The notes below the pieces were generated by a model, which saw nothing but the letters and a program-made list of their open reading frames with translations, was not told where the DNA came from and made no database searches. From NCBI GenBank assembly GCA_963969595.1, contig OZ018413.1, forward strand, positions 16,233,711 through 16,297,710: a DNA stretch of 64,000 bases, written 5' to 3'. Numbering within the stretch: the first letter of the stretch is position 1; each line of letters starts with the position of its first letter. This document shows, piece after piece, positions 22,642 to 35,975 of the stretch. The position numbers and the translations under genes are program-made. This stretch comes from Neckera pumila (taxonomy: Eukaryota; Streptophyta; Bryopsida; Hypnales; Neckeraceae).

Positions 22642-25600
22642 TGGTACATTGAAGAAAGCAAAATGTACCTTTGTGTTAGTGGTTGCTTGTAAAGCAGGGC
22701 CGCTTTTAGATTACTCCACCTTATAATTGTCTACAAAGCCTATCCGGACGTTGTCTAATTCTCTTATAAAGTTATAAGTGCTGCGAGAATATTTAAATAG
22801 AGTGCACTAGTTCAATTGTATTGTTAGTGTAAAGGAGACTAAGGAAACCAATCTATGATAGGCATAATGATTGGTTTTCCTTGTTGGCATTGTTGAAAGT
22901 CTTAAAGAAATTTCCCATGTAAAGACAAATGTAAGAAATAGGGAGACCAATTGAAATCTTATTTTTTTTGACAAAGTATGAATTGTTTATGACTTTTTGA
23001 ATTGTGCAATCCAATTGATCCAAAAGAGTCTCTAGACTATCCCTAAACCAACAAAAAGTATATCCATCTTACTCATCTAAAGCAATCACAATATTTCCTA
23101 ACATGGTTACAACATGAAGGTCTATTACTGTTACCCAAGATATTGATTGTGGCTACTAACTCGACCTAATATAGTCCACATCTCATTTATTGAAAAAAGT
23201 TTGTCATAGATTGATGCATGATTGTAATGAGGCATTCTCTAGATGTCTATCATGGGCGATTTGCACGTCATAGGTTGATTTATCTTAGTGTCACTACAAA
23301 ATTTTATATTTGAAAAGATTTGTATACTACAATTAAGTTGTTTGACAAATAGTGTAGGTGACTTTGGTAAGTTAGTATTACACACTCACACGCACAAATA
23401 AGACAAATCTATGTACTGTTACATGTGTTAGATGATTACTAAGCTAATTGATAGTTTACTTTGTTCAATGTGTTTAATGGGAAAGTCAAATTGATGACTT
23501 TTCTAAGGGATGAACAAAATGTTTAAGGAGAAATATGATTTTTCATATCATTTACTCTGGGGTCTGGGCAATCTAAGAAGTGAACTTCACAGGAGTGATA
23601 AAGCCAATTATATTCTAGGGTGCAGATGAAGCATAGAAATATGAATAAATTATCATTCGTATAATTTGCCATAGCCTCTATAATTTTTATTAGTTAGCCT
23701 AGTTTCAAATGGGGTCTAATTTTGTTGTTCAATCTCCAATTCAAATTTTTTGTTTTTATTTTTAGTATTTTTTTATATGCTTTTACTACTTTTTGAAAAT
23801 CCTCATTTTATGCCATCATTACTTAGTAATAGTTTTACCAGGTTGTTTTGTGGTTTACATTGACTTTCCCCTAAAACAATAGTAGTAGTTGATACTATAG
23901 TGTTTGTAGCACAGATACTATAGTATTCGTAGCACTATAGTCAATACTATCGTGTTCTCGCTTCTAAGGATAGTTAGGATGTTAGAACCATTGAACAATG
24001 TTTTTGTATACACAATTTTTTACTACTTTAATTTGCTACAACGAAAAGATGTTGGCTATTTTTTGTGAAAGAAATTTTCATTTTTTGGTCAAAATAGCCA
24101 AGATTATTGCTGTATTTAAGACTAATAGACAAATTTTACCTATGTATCACCTAATTTTGATATAGATATCAACAAATGTCACCCAAGTATGGCATATCTC
24201 ACCACTTTTGCAAAATGATTAAAAAACTACACTGCTTTGGAACACACTAAAAATATACCGTCACAATTTTTTGTACCCATCCAAGTTGGCATGAGGTGGA
24301 TATACCCAAAATCAGACCCTACCAAAAATTGTCATCATTACATTGTATACATCTCCAAAATCAATACGTAAGTATATTGAAGGAACAACTTTAGAACATC
24401 TACCAATTATTTTTTTTACCCTTGCATGTGGTATCCAAGTGTTGAATTATTTGGTGCATTGGAACCGCCTTTCACTTGCCAATAAGAAAATACGAATGTT
24501 TGAGTACTCTAATAAATTTAATAAAAATTTAATAATAATAAACAGACACAAGAGCAAAAAGTGGCGGTTTTGGGGGGTACCTTATGCCGACTCACAATCA
24601 GGTCCATTATGACGTGCAAAATGACTTGCATGGAAGGAACTCACAGAATCTCAGGAAAGAGACTGGACACTGACTGGATGCCACGGTATATATTCCCAGG
24701 GACACGGTATATGCAGCTACTAAATGTGGCTAACGAGTGGTTGCCTAGCCTGGGATTGACATCCAGAATTTTTTTTAGGCTAAATATTTGCTAGATTTTT
24801 AACAATTTTTTGGGTCCATTTGTAAGCTTACAAAAAAGAGATGTGATTATTTAACACTTAAGAGAAAACAAAAGTGGTTATAAATTGTATTCCGTACTTG
24901 ATAATATTTAACAATAGATCTTGGGTGTCTTTTGAATCCATGCAATTAAGATAATTTAAGCAAACCCAGAAGACTATAATATCGTAGTGTGTCATGGCTT
25001 TCTTTTTTTTAATATTAATTCATTAATGTCAAAATCGATTTTTTTATATAAAAAGTCAAGAAACAAATAGCAAAACTTGTAGAAAATAAGTATGAGCTTT
25101 GTAGAAAACTTCACTAATAAAAGGCTAGTAAGTGTTGAAAGGATTTAGAATTGGTGGCCAACACGATAGTATATAAAAGTGTGCAATTCTTTGGCAATTG
25201 CTCAAGATTAGCAAGAGACATGAATCATACAATTTGGCATTCATATTCACAAATATCAAAATGCTTTGAATAGATCCACTATCCATATACATTGCATACT
25301 CCCTATTCATTCACACCTTAATCATCTTTTCAAAATGAGATTTAATGCTTTCTTTTCCTTGCTAATCTCAAGTTTAGACCTCTCGATTCAGGAATGGGTT
25401 TGGGTTGGATTCACTGAAAGCCCACTTCTTCTATGCATGCATATTATGGGTAAAAAAAATAGTTATAATAATTGTCACCATTTATGATTCTCTTAAATTT
25501 GGAAGGACATGAGATTTCATTCACAAGGAAGAAATGACGAATTGTGAAATAATTATAAGACTACAAAACCAAAATCATCTTTAATTCGGATGAATGTAAA

Positions 25601-26839
25601 CGAACCATTTTGGGTGAATTTTTTTTTTTTTTTTTGTCATTGCAAAGACAAAAGCCATGTCACACTATGGTACTTGGCACTTAAGGGGGCCATTATTTAG
25701 TGAATAATTAGTTTAAGTTGGCAAATGTGATTCAATATGGTAGACGCTTTTCTAAAACAATTTGTTTTAGGTGAAAATAAATATCTCAATAATTTCAAAA
25801 TCTTTTTTTAGATAAATTTAGAGGCTACGGCAAATCATGCTTAAAGAAAGAAAATTCATGCAAATCATGTGACATACATACTTTCATTTGTTGTATTTCA
25901 TTTCTTTGATTTTCTTTTCTTGGGACTGATTTGTCATGGCCTCTGATTTTTTAGAAGTTGATGTGTATTTAATTTGGGTGTATTTCAATCCCTTAGTATC
26001 CAAATTATGATTTTTTGGGTCTATTCAATTTAATCTTGTGATGTGCTTTCAATGAAACCAATTCCATCTTAAAATTCCATTATCAATCAAAACTTGAATT
26101 TTTACTACACCAAGTTGCTGGTGACCACAAAATATAATTCAACTATGAGCCAAGGAATACATTTCTATTGATTTTTTTCCAAAACTACCTCCAAACAACA
26201 TATGTTGAATGAAAAGAAGATGAAATGGAAATAACTTGTAATTTTCATTGCACCTAACTTGTATGTTTCCTACTCCACTAATTTTTAGAGCCCATTATTT
26301 CAACATCTCTAAGATCATAATGTTCCATATAGTCCACATATGGAACTTTTGAGGGTGAAATTCCAAATATACTCACAATCCATACTCCCCTTGATTTTCC
26401 AACTCTTCACTATCATCCAATTTTGATGTCCCCTAATATTTAACCAATGACAAAAACAAAAACATTATACCTCTTTCCTTTCCCTCTTCGAACAAATGAC
26501 CCCAATTGAACAATTGTCTTTAACAATTTCTTAACAGAGGTATTCTTACATGCACCCTTGAATGTAAGCAAGTTAGACAAATGAATCAATTAGTTCACCT
26601 ATAAATCACTAATATATTTTCATCCACAAATTTACTTAAAAGTATTAAACTTCATCCAAAAGTTGGCCCTTCAAATCGTTGTTCATCCTAAGCTTAGTTG
26701 CTTTATCATTTGTTCTTATGATGAGTGGCCACTCAACTATTCATGAGCCGTATTTGGTGAGCAAGGGTAAGAGACAAAGACAAAGAAATTGAGGGCAATT
26801 AGATGGAAAATTTGAGCTTACCAAGTTTGGTGAGTACGG
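22642..26839. other. Long AT-rich intergenic spacer
   Basis: I see no gene over about 4.2 kb. A small cluster of ATACTATAGT motifs lies at about 23890-23960, and a pure T-run at about 25620-25635. The 24343-24794 frames have no domain. Confidence 0.45.
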
Positions 26840-29800
26840 TTGTGGATGCTCTTAGTTTGTCTCGGATCCTTCTCTTTTCCGACACTGCTCAGCCTCAGCA
26901 ATTTACCGGCGATGCAGGATCGGGCGGCTGGAGATGCTCTAAAGATTTTGGCGACTGAAAATCACCCGGCCCCAGACGGGCATGGAGACGGGACCCAGTC
27001 CCCAGCCCAGCCCGCGCCCGTGCCCGCGACTGCTTCTCGTCTGCCCCGCTTGTGCTCGCGTTGGACACACCCTGACACCTGCACCCGCTCTCTCTCTCAT
27101 CATCGCCGTCCTGCCCTGGCCCCGGCCTGTCTCATCGTGCTACTGCTGCAAATTATTTATTTCCTCTGTGTCCTTCAGAATTCTTCTCATTCCCACTCTC
27201 CAGTCGCTCACACTCCCCTGCTGCCCGAGCTCTGGCTCATAGGTTGCAACTCCGTTAGCCCCGAATCCCCATTGGAAGTTTCGGTCTTCGTAGTGCACAG
27301 ATCAGGCCATGTTGAGTTCAGATGAATTCGATTCATATTCGTGAAGCTTGTTGGTGATCCGACGAATCACTCGGTCAATCAAGGAGGGCGGGGAAGCGAA
27401 AATGGTCGTGGAGCGCAGCTTGTGAACTCGTGGACGGTCTGCGCAGGCAGGTGCGAGCTTGGAATGGGTTGGGTTGGGTTGGGCTGGGGATACAGAATTT
27501 TATGGGGATACGGGAGTTTATTCAGATGGGGAAAAAAAACACCCATCCGAAGGTCTGTGGATTGTGAAGGTGATATTTCGTGTTTTGGCGTTGGGAGAAC
27601 TGAGAATGATGTGTGAATGAGCGCTGGATTGGATTGGATTGGATTGGATTGGAAGGGAAGGGAAGGGAAGAGAAGGGAGAGCTCGGCTCGATCGGGTAGG
27701 TGGTGTCTGAGTCATTAGTGGATTGGTGTTTCTGGCCCTCGAGAAACGAGCCTTGATATTGGAATGGGTCTTCTTCGCCTCTGCTCAGTGTTGTCAGAAC
27801 GCCCCGCTTTTTTTTCTTTCTGCTCCAGAGTTCCGTTTTGGAGCTTTGGGAACTTGCGGCCATGGCCTCAAGATCGACACTGAGAATCCGTTTTGAGGTT
27901 CACCTGTTTTTTTTGGGCTTACGATTATGGAAAGCGCTTCGCCATTAGTTGAACTTGTGTGTTTCGCCGGCGGTGTTGATTGATTCCTTGGAGACGCTGG
28001 ATTGGCGTGTATTAGTAGCCTGAATTTGTAGAGCATTAGTCGACCGTTTATTCAATAGGATTACATTACTTTAACTCATCACGATTATATGAGCATTTTA
28101 ATTTGAGCATGTTTACTGCAATGGCAGATTTTTATGGTGGTTTTCGGAGTTTTCTTTTTATCTTAGGGTGAGCTAAAAGCTTTGAAAACTAGAATAGGTT
28201 TAGATTTCAGGGTGTGAATAGGTGTTCAGATTTTAGTCAGAGTCGGCGTTGGAGTGGCGAAATTTGAAGAAATGGGCACTCCGTCTGGAACCTTAGATCT
28301 GTATCAGTCCCGGTTTTTAGATTGTTTCTAGAGCTCTTTGCAGTTTAATGTCCTAATTTCGGTGCCATTTTAGCGAATGTGACTATTGAGAACTCTCGTG
28401 CAAATCGTACATTTGGAAATTTTGTTGAGGGAGATTTTCTCACTTCAGTCCTTCTGCTCACTCAGGCACTGGAGTGCAAGTCTCAATCATTGTCTTTTGG
28501 TTAAGTAGGTAGTTTTAACTTCGGTAAAGTTGGTACTTTTTTGGAAATACTTGCAGCGAACTGCATATCTGAATTTTTAAAATTTAATTAATTAATTTTT
28601 TTCCCCCTCCCGACTCTGAATCTACTACAGAGATGCAATTGAGCTCTGACTATTGCTAATCTTATTTGAAATTCATTTAAAAAGTGAATCAAAAAACACA
28701 ATTTTGGACATCTCGATGCAATAGTACAATTGTACAACCTTCTTTAGCCTTCATATTCTACTACACAGTCGTATAAAGGTTTTATCGATTAAATAGAAAT
28801 ACTTTTTCATTTTTTCATTTTTCGTTTTTTCGTTTTTCCCCTAATTGGGTGCAAGTCAACAGAGAAGCTCTGCTTCTCGTGTAGCAAATCGTTTTGTATC
28901 TCTGTGTCCTGGTCGTTGGAAGTTCTTTGTCATTGAGCTAAGAATTATTTTGTCATGCCCTATTCACTTATTGGTTTATCGTCGGTACAAACCCCGGGAC
29001 TTATGCAAGGAAAGGGTACTGGGTACGTAGAAGTACAATCAGCCCAGTACTGTACTGTACTGCACTTGGATTCAATCCCCCGCTCGCGGGTGTCGCTACG
29101 AATGTGTCGCTCAGATTTCCTACACGTGCAGACCTGGATAGGATCTGGGTTAATTCGTGCACTCGAGTTTTCACATTCGTTTAGGGAATGTCTGGATGAA
29201 TTTTTCTTAGGGTTGCAGGATTTCAGCTCCAGCTTCATGATTCTGATTTTACCTCCTTTTTCATGTCTAGACTGAGTGTCAATTTTCGGTCAATTTCGGC
29301 CAATTTCGGTCAGTTTTGTTGGATTGGTTATCATTTCTAGGTTGGAGGTATGTTCCGACTTGGTGTTAGAAAGTGATGTTAACAAGGATGTTCACAACTA
29401 CTTCGAACTAACTTTGATCTAGGTTCACTTCGCTAATGTCACTCCTAAGCACCACGTGTGGACATACCTTCAGTCCCAATTGCAATTAATTTTAGTGGAA
29501 TTTCAATCATTTTCTATCAATTTCGGTGACGAAGTAGGACTGGCATGGTTAGAAGTTTTCCAGATAGACACCGAGGTCGTGGTTTTTCCGCCAATATAAA
29601 GAAGTTGTCGGGAATGAATAACTTGTGCAGTGGGAACCTGGTGAGTTCCAGTGCCCACTGTAAAGAGAAAGAGTTTATGTGCGGACCGATGATGTGGATG
29701 TCACATGAGACTGATGTCCGGCCAACTGATGGTGACTACTTCAATCAGTAGCACTGTCCTAATAATATGATTGCGAGCGCATTGGTATCGTTACCGAATG

Positions 29801-30527
29801 AACGCTTATGTGCCCCGCTTTCTTGAGTTTCCTCGTAGCCGTGATCTTTGTGTGTGGGTACTCTGTAGCTCAATAATCAGATCTCCTCCCCTTGCCAATT
29901 CTCACACCTGATACTGATGACCATTGAGAAATGGAACCCTTTTTCATCAAAATGGCAAAATTTCGAGAAATTGGCACTTCTTTTGAAGCTCGGATTTACT
30001 GCTTTCTTAGTTTTTAGAGATTTTGCTCTTGAATGTTGCAATTATGACGCTTTGAAAGTTGAAACATGCCATGTAAACAATTACGACCATTGGTAAGTTG
30101 AGAATCTCAGATCCTATACCAATCCTAGTGTTTAGTGCTTTCTGCACGTGAATGGTGCAGTGATGGCGCTTTAAAACGTGCCATGTAAACAGGTACCACC
30201 ATTGGTAAGTTCAGAATCTCAGATCCATCAACCAGTCCTAGTGTTTGAGAGCACTGTGCACTCGCGTGATGCAATAGTACGTCGCTTCGAAACATGCCAT
30301 GTCCCAAAGTCCAACCATTACTGCGTCCCCAATCTCAGATGCATCCACCAGTTCTCTACCAGTCCTAGTTTTTCGATAACTATCTTCCCGAACTTGTAAA
30401 TTTTTGCCATTTCGGATCTCTCAACCATACCATCTTGACTGTGTGGCCTCCATTTCTCAGGACCGTGTCCCATGCGGCGATCGAGCTTTCGTACGGTGGC
30501 AGCAGGGTGATGCCTAGCTACTGATCA
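26840..30527 (+). promoter_or_regulatory. GC-rich 5' region and probable 5'UTR intron of the DUF7796-like gene
   Basis: A GC-rich block (about 26860-27330) is followed by GGGTT (27463-27485) and GGATT then GGAAG pentanucleotide runs (about 27625-27680). The sequence then reads like an intron until a good acceptor, TTTCTCAG, at about 30460, 68 bp before the ATG. This suggests a non-coding first exon upstream and a long leader intron. Transcript data would be needed to place the start. Confidence 0.35.
30035..30372 (+). repeat. ~114-bp tandem repeat just upstream of the coding start
   Basis: Nearly three units are anchored on RACRTGCCATGT at 30064, 30176 and 30292, each with CTCAGATCC and CCAGTCCTAGT downstream and ATGAYGCT or a similar motif upstream. 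Periods are 112 and 116 bp. It sits 160-490 bp before the ATG, in the proposed leader intron. Confidence 0.75.
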
Positions 30528-33123
30528 ATGGGGTGCTGGAAAGTGATGGACTTACGGGTCCGCCTCTGGCTCCCCTGGACGATCCTGCTCGTCACCGCGC
30601 TTCTCTCCTACGGCTACTACCAGTTCCTCGACCCCGAGAATTGCGCCAACCTCTACTTCGGCTGCACCATCAATAGCTTCGCCCTCAACAATCGCAACCA
30701 AAGCTCCTCCAGACCACATTCTTCGTCTCCGCCCCCACCCTGGGTGCCGCCCCAACCGTACAAGACCCTCTACAACGACACGCGCAGGATTGCCGTGTGC
30801 TTGGTGGGCGGCGCGCGCATGTTCGAGCTCACGGGACTGACGCTGCGGAGACACTTGTTGGATCCGTACCCGAACACAGACGTGTTTCTGCACTCGCCGC
30901 TCGACAAGGATAGTCACAAATTCTCGCTCCTTGCAGGGAGCCGGAACTTGAGAGTGGTGAAGATCTTCACGCCGACGCCGATCGCGCAGACGAACGTGAC
31001 GAACGAGGTGATGACGGCGTGGGGGTCGCCGCATGGGATGCAGGGGTTGCTGCAGTATTTCAACCTCGTGGAAGGGTGCTACGGGCTGGTGAAGCAGTGA
31101 GTTTCTTCCTCGGCTCGGAGTTTCAGTTGGGGTTTAGGGTTGGGACTGATTTCAGTTTTGATAAAGGGGGTGGTGATTGTATACAGTGGGTTGAAGTTTT
31201 TGTGAAATTGTTTCGTTTTCGAACTCTATAGTAATTTATGCACCTAAAAAAAGGGACAGAACACCTAATAGCAACCCTTACATAATTGCATCACAATGAG
31301 CAGGCCCAAGCTTCATTTCGAAACCTAGATCTAGCTAGGGTTGTCATTCTTTTTAGTCATGTGGTGCATAACAAACGGAGACAAGGACGACTATCTTAAA
31401 TTTAGGTTCTAAAACGAAGAACGGGTGTACATGTTGATGCGATTAGGTGGGCTTTCCTTAATTGTGACCCGTTTATAAAATGTTTTGCTTGTGATTCCAG
31501 GTACGAGGTCCGTCACCAATTCAAGTACGATTGGATCGTCCGCACACGAGTGGATGGATACTGGCGAGGGCCCATTCCAAATATCACGGACTTGGATCCC
31601 ACACATTACTACGTTGCGTCTGGGAACGACTTTAAAGGGTTGAATGACCGGTTTGGAATGGGGAATGCGCACACGAGCCGCGCCGCAAATGCGCGACTGA
31701 GCTTGTTGCCGCTGATGCACCAACGTGGCTTGCGTGGGATGAATTCAGAGTGCGCCTACAAGGCTCAGTTGCAAATCTCAGGAGTGCCGTATGCACGCAT
31801 CCAGGTTGGTCACTTTTCTTCTTCAAACCTTTTTGAGAGAACATTTAATTGACTATATATTCCGCATTTTCGAGAGGATGAAATCATTGAAGTATGCTCC
31901 AAGGCAAGGTTTCTAGGTTCCAGGGCAATCAATACAACATATTGGAGAATCATTTTGTGACACTCCCTCCAATATATTGAAACATGAGTGGTTCTCCTGT
32001 AGACTGTATTGCCTACATGAGAAGTTCCACTGTGCGACACTCCTTCCAACATAAAGGCATGTAAGTGGATATCTTGTAGGTTTTATTGCCTAAAATATAA
32101 TCCCTCCTCTGAAGTCTTATGTTATAGACGATATTGTTATATTTTAAATTAATTTTAAGTCCATGCTTTTCAATTCCAGCATTGTTGTATACATTTCATC
32201 CATGGACGTATGCAATATTGAGGTGCGTAATTGAGGCATGTATCTAAATTTGACACCCTAGTAATTCGCAGCAGTGACAATTGGTAGATTCATTGATTTT
32301 GAAAAAGTACACTATGCTAGTATAAGAATTGTGTTGTTTTGAGGTCATATGCTAATGAAATCTTTGAAAAATGGAGTAGTATTCACGTTTTGTATCCAAA
32401 TACGCATTCTTTGGTGCAATGGAAACCGACCCTAGAAACTGAAACTTGAACAACAACTCCTCGCCGTGACCTCGAGCCTCATCTTTTTCCGTTGAATTTG
32501 ATTGCCTTGTTCGTTTCGAAGATTGAAATTGCAACTGAAAATTGAAATAATAACGTTACGAACTTGCCCTGCCAGAATTGAAGCTTGAAGCTTGACGATT
32601 TGAAGTAACATAACATTGTTAATACCTTTGTTGCCCTGCCACGAACTTGAAAACTGAGAACTGAAAGCAAAATGGACTGGTTTGATTCCTTCTGCAGGTG
32701 CCATTTTGCATTATGACGCTGCGGCGAGAGGCATACCCGCCCCCTCCCTACGGCCTTCTCATGCTGTCCATGGCTTCCCAGGGTCCGATGAGCGGGACAT
32801 ACTGCCGGCCTTGCGACCAGGAGTCGAACAGCACAACGTCCAAGTCCATAGTGGACCAGTGTATGCGCAACTGGGACTGGCCAGGGGTGGCCGGGAGCAA
32901 AGTGACGGTGTGCAACGGCACCCAGCCGTGGGCCAGCAACTGGCGAGAGATTGCCGACCCCGTGTTTAGAGAGGACGCCGAAGATGCCCAGGGGATCCCC
33001 AACTTCGGCAAGCGGACGTTTGAGGATTGTGTCCGGGAGATGCGGGAGTTTCAGGTCGGGTGGGACGTCTGGATCTCGCCGCCTGTGGAACTCATCTGCA
33101 AGCATGCTAACTCGTCCAAATGA
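30528..33123 (+). CDS. DUF7796-like plant type II membrane protein, glycosyltransferase-like
   Basis: Exons 30528-31096, 31501-31804 and 32698-33123 join with GT-AG introns and matching phases to 432 aa. A short basic head and one membrane segment (residues ~13-31) are followed by a Ser/Pro-rich stem (60-77), giving type II topology typical of Golgi enzymes. The lumenal part starts [18 protein letters not shown] (about 86-103) and contains [24 protein letters not shown] and a Cys-rich C-terminal region. These are hallmarks of a conserved plant family annotated DUF7796 or 'glycosyltransferase-like'; no member's reaction is known to me. Potential N-glycosylation sites (NQS, NDT, NVT) fit a secretory location. 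A second Met is at codon 7. Intron 2 holds a ~76-bp tandem duplication (about 31956-32110). Confidence 0.85.
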
Positions 33124-33137
33124 GGAACCAATCCGAA

Positions 33138-33197
33138 ACACCCCGAAACACCCCGAAACCCTAAACCCTAATCTCCAAACCCTAATCCCTCAACCCG
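33138..33197 (+). repeat. Telomere-like AAACCCTAA motifs in the 3' region
   Basis: CCCCGAAACA repeats lead into AAACCCTAAACCCTAAT and a further AAACCCTAAT within 60 bp of the stop codon. These are plant telomere-type units (telo-boxes), more usual in promoters. Confidence 0.6.
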
Positions 33198-34525
33198 ATC
33201 GTTCTTTTTCGTGAGATCACTTCAATTCATTTTGCATTGGACCTGCTGAGTTCTAGAGTTACAGAGAATGATGGATCATTAGAGTACATATATGTATGTA
33301 TGTTCCCGGTTAGATTGTTTCAAGAGGTAAGTAGCCTTTCGATCGTTGCGCGTGTAAATTATCGGAGTTCGAATTCTTAGTTCAGATGATAGATAGCATT
33401 AAGTCAGATTCTTGAAGGAGTACCATACAAAAGGAGCATTGATAGACCACTCCATTGGACCACCCCTTCGTTCTAGCTCGGTTCCATTTGACCCACCTTC
33501 AATAAGAGCTCATGAATAATCCAGCTTTGAGCACACCACACTCGTCGCCACTTTCAATCGGACGTCTTTTAATCAAGTGTTCATGAAGTTGAAGCAGCAT
33601 TGCGTAATCATTGGGCTACACTAATTCTGGACTAATACTCTGTGAGAGTTGCGACGCTGGAGAAGTCTTTGAATTTGTGGATTTTGAGCTGATCAAAGGA
33701 GCTAAACGATTATGAGTTACAGCTAGATGCAGGTACACAATGGTTACGAACCGACTGTTTGTGAAAGTTAAGGTCGAGTCGAGCTAAATTATCTATTACA
33801 TATATAACCATGCAGTCACAGAACGACTGTTCCTTGGGATTCTGTTGAAACTAACCAACATTTGTCGGATTTTCTTCCTACCTCCTGGAATTTGTCCTAC
33901 ATTTGACTGCTCTTGCCGTAGTTGCCTAAATTCAGCTCGATTCGAGCTGATTTTAAGACGTAGTGATTGCTGCAGAAGTTTAATTCAAAATCTACTGAGG
34001 ATCAGTTTGGTTCGAACTGAAGTTGAAGAGGACATGCCCCTACCTCTGATGAAGCAGAGACAATCAGTCCGTCCGACTCGAGCTGAATCAGCTCGAACTA
34101 TGATAAACATGTTCATCGGCGTTAAGAATCAGCAAGTATGATACTGAACCGACAAATTGTAACGCAATGCAATCCAGCAAGAGCAAGTATTTTTAAAGGA
34201 ACGATTCTGTAAATGAACGCAACCACAGTGACTGAGGGAAATGCAGCCAGGGAATCGTGACCAATATGGTAACGAAACTGATCAACGAAAACAGAAAACT
34301 GTCTCAAAATCACCCGTAGAAACAAAAAGCAACACCGACAGAAACAAAAATGGGGAAGAAAAGGCGTACCTGAAGACCCTTGGGAAGCTAGCTGTGGAAC
34401 TTTTATCTGAAGCACCCACCTCCCAACAGCTCTTGACTAGCCAACCTACCGGAGAGTGACTTACAGTACTGCAGTTCCTGCTTGAATCTTGGTACTTGCA
34501 GATATACACAGTAACATTATTAAGT
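33198..34525. other. Downstream spacer
   Basis: Probably the 3'UTR tail and spacer. Several TTCGAGCTGA/TCGAACTGA motifs occur at about 33930-34105. The small frames at 33845-34459 have no domain. Confidence 0.35.
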
Positions 34526-35975
34526 CTAGAAGGACGCCACAGACGCTAAGTATGTGATGGGTGTCAGAGAATCCTCCCATGTAAGACAGAAGTGCAATTG
34601 TTCATCCTTGGAATTTTGTGTGGAAAGAACTGAGGTCCTGCATACTAGTTTCACCCGTTCAATGAGTGTTGTTTATTTATCGGTAATTAAAGCTCCACCC
34701 TTGAATGGGTTTTCATTCTTCAATGAGTGTTGATGAGTTTCTCTATGCAAATGATTCACTCGGTACTAAAAAAGTTGATTTCCACATTGATGGCGAGTCC
34801 TTCCTTCTGGGATTTACCCTAGAAGGTTGAGTTGGTCATCTACAAAAATCTGCCTTTTGGGTACCGTGTGATTGATCATTTGCTTTAACCCCTAAAGCCC
34901 TGAACATGCTTTTTTGAGAACATAGCGTTTTTGGGCAGCTCACTATGAGCGGAGTTTTTAATTTTTTTCTTTGAAATTTTCACACAACATTTTTCCGAGG
35001 AGTAGCTTTAAGGCCCAACAATTTTCATAACTTTTGATAGCACAATTAAAAAGTTATTGTATGATATGTGATTTTCAATGCTCGGCGGGAGTTCAAAAAA
35101 TTCTTAAAAAATAATTTTTAAGAAAAATAAAAATTTGAAATTGGTTCTCTAGATCAATGTATGCAACTTTAGGTCTGGAATTATTTCATTTTGATTTATG
35201 AGATCAAAATTATAAGGTGTTCTAGTTTGCGGGCAGTTGTGGATTTCCTATTCTAAAATAAACTTTGAAGTTCTTTATTTAATTCAATTTTCAATATTTT
35301 TGAAAAAAAATAAAAACATTGGCTGTAGATAGGTTATTACAACATTATAACCATTGGGATTGGCATTTTTCAATTCTTTAATTAAATTCTTAATAATTTA
35401 GTGTTTTGAATCATTCTCTGCTTCTTTCTACTTACTATTTTTTTCCTATATGTTGTACAATTCCAAATGATCTGAAAATTTTCAAACATATAGCCAACTT
35501 GACTTCAAAAACGAATCCAAAGAGTAACCAACATTTTGGACATTTTTTCATACAAATGTGACCTTGTGAAGTGCAGCTGCCCGGTTTTTTGCAGGGACAA
35601 AAAAAGGCTTTCTCAATTCAAACACTAATATCTTGCAATCTACATGGTGGAAAATTCTGAAATTTTTCCCACATCTTCTCAAACAAGTTTACTACAAGAT
35701 CCTACGGTTATATGTGTCCAAAAATGTTTTTTTTCTAAAATTTGGTACTCGTATTCAAAATGGCAGTTTTGGAGCGTTTTTGGTGAAAACATAGTCAAAA
35801 ACCTTTAGGGGTTAAAAAACAACCGAAAGCACTCATTGGAGGTCAAGCTACTCTATAAGACCTCCCCTTTTCACACAAAATTTGAATGATGAACATTAGT
35901 CTGTACTTCTATCCTATATAGAAGGATCAATCTCTATCATCCATTGGACACTTAGTGTCTATTGCGTCCTTCTAG
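34526..35975. mobile_element. Outer inverted-repeat element containing a nested MITE
   Basis: CTAGAAGGACGCCACAGACG at 34526 and its diverged inverted counterpart ending at 35975 (CTAGAAGGACGCAATAGACA on the minus strand) pair over about 50 bp with mismatches. The TTAA element 34885-35815 lies inside, so it may have inserted into an older element. A single similar end is at 19771. No coding capacity. Confidence 0.5.
34885..35815 (+). mobile_element. TTAA-flanked MITE, piggyBac-like (copy 2)
   Basis: TTAA at 34885-34888 and 35812-35815 flank CCCCTAAAG and CTTTAGGGG, a perfect 9-bp terminal repeat. The 931-bp body matches 38345-39241 in opposite orientation, for example CCATTGGGATTGGCATTTTTCA here against its complement near 38795-38815. 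Its last ~250 bp also resemble 3560-3809 and 38080-38309. Non-coding. Confidence 0.85.

Noticed and set aside
27522..27863. 113-codon minus-strand frame beginning MAASSQSSKT
   Set aside because: Its second half is the complement of GGATT/GGAAG microsatellites and there is no domain.
30552..31034. 160-codon minus-strand frame opposite DUF7796-like exon 1
   Set aside because: It is a GC-rich shadow frame, Arg/Val-rich, on the antisense of a well-supported exon.
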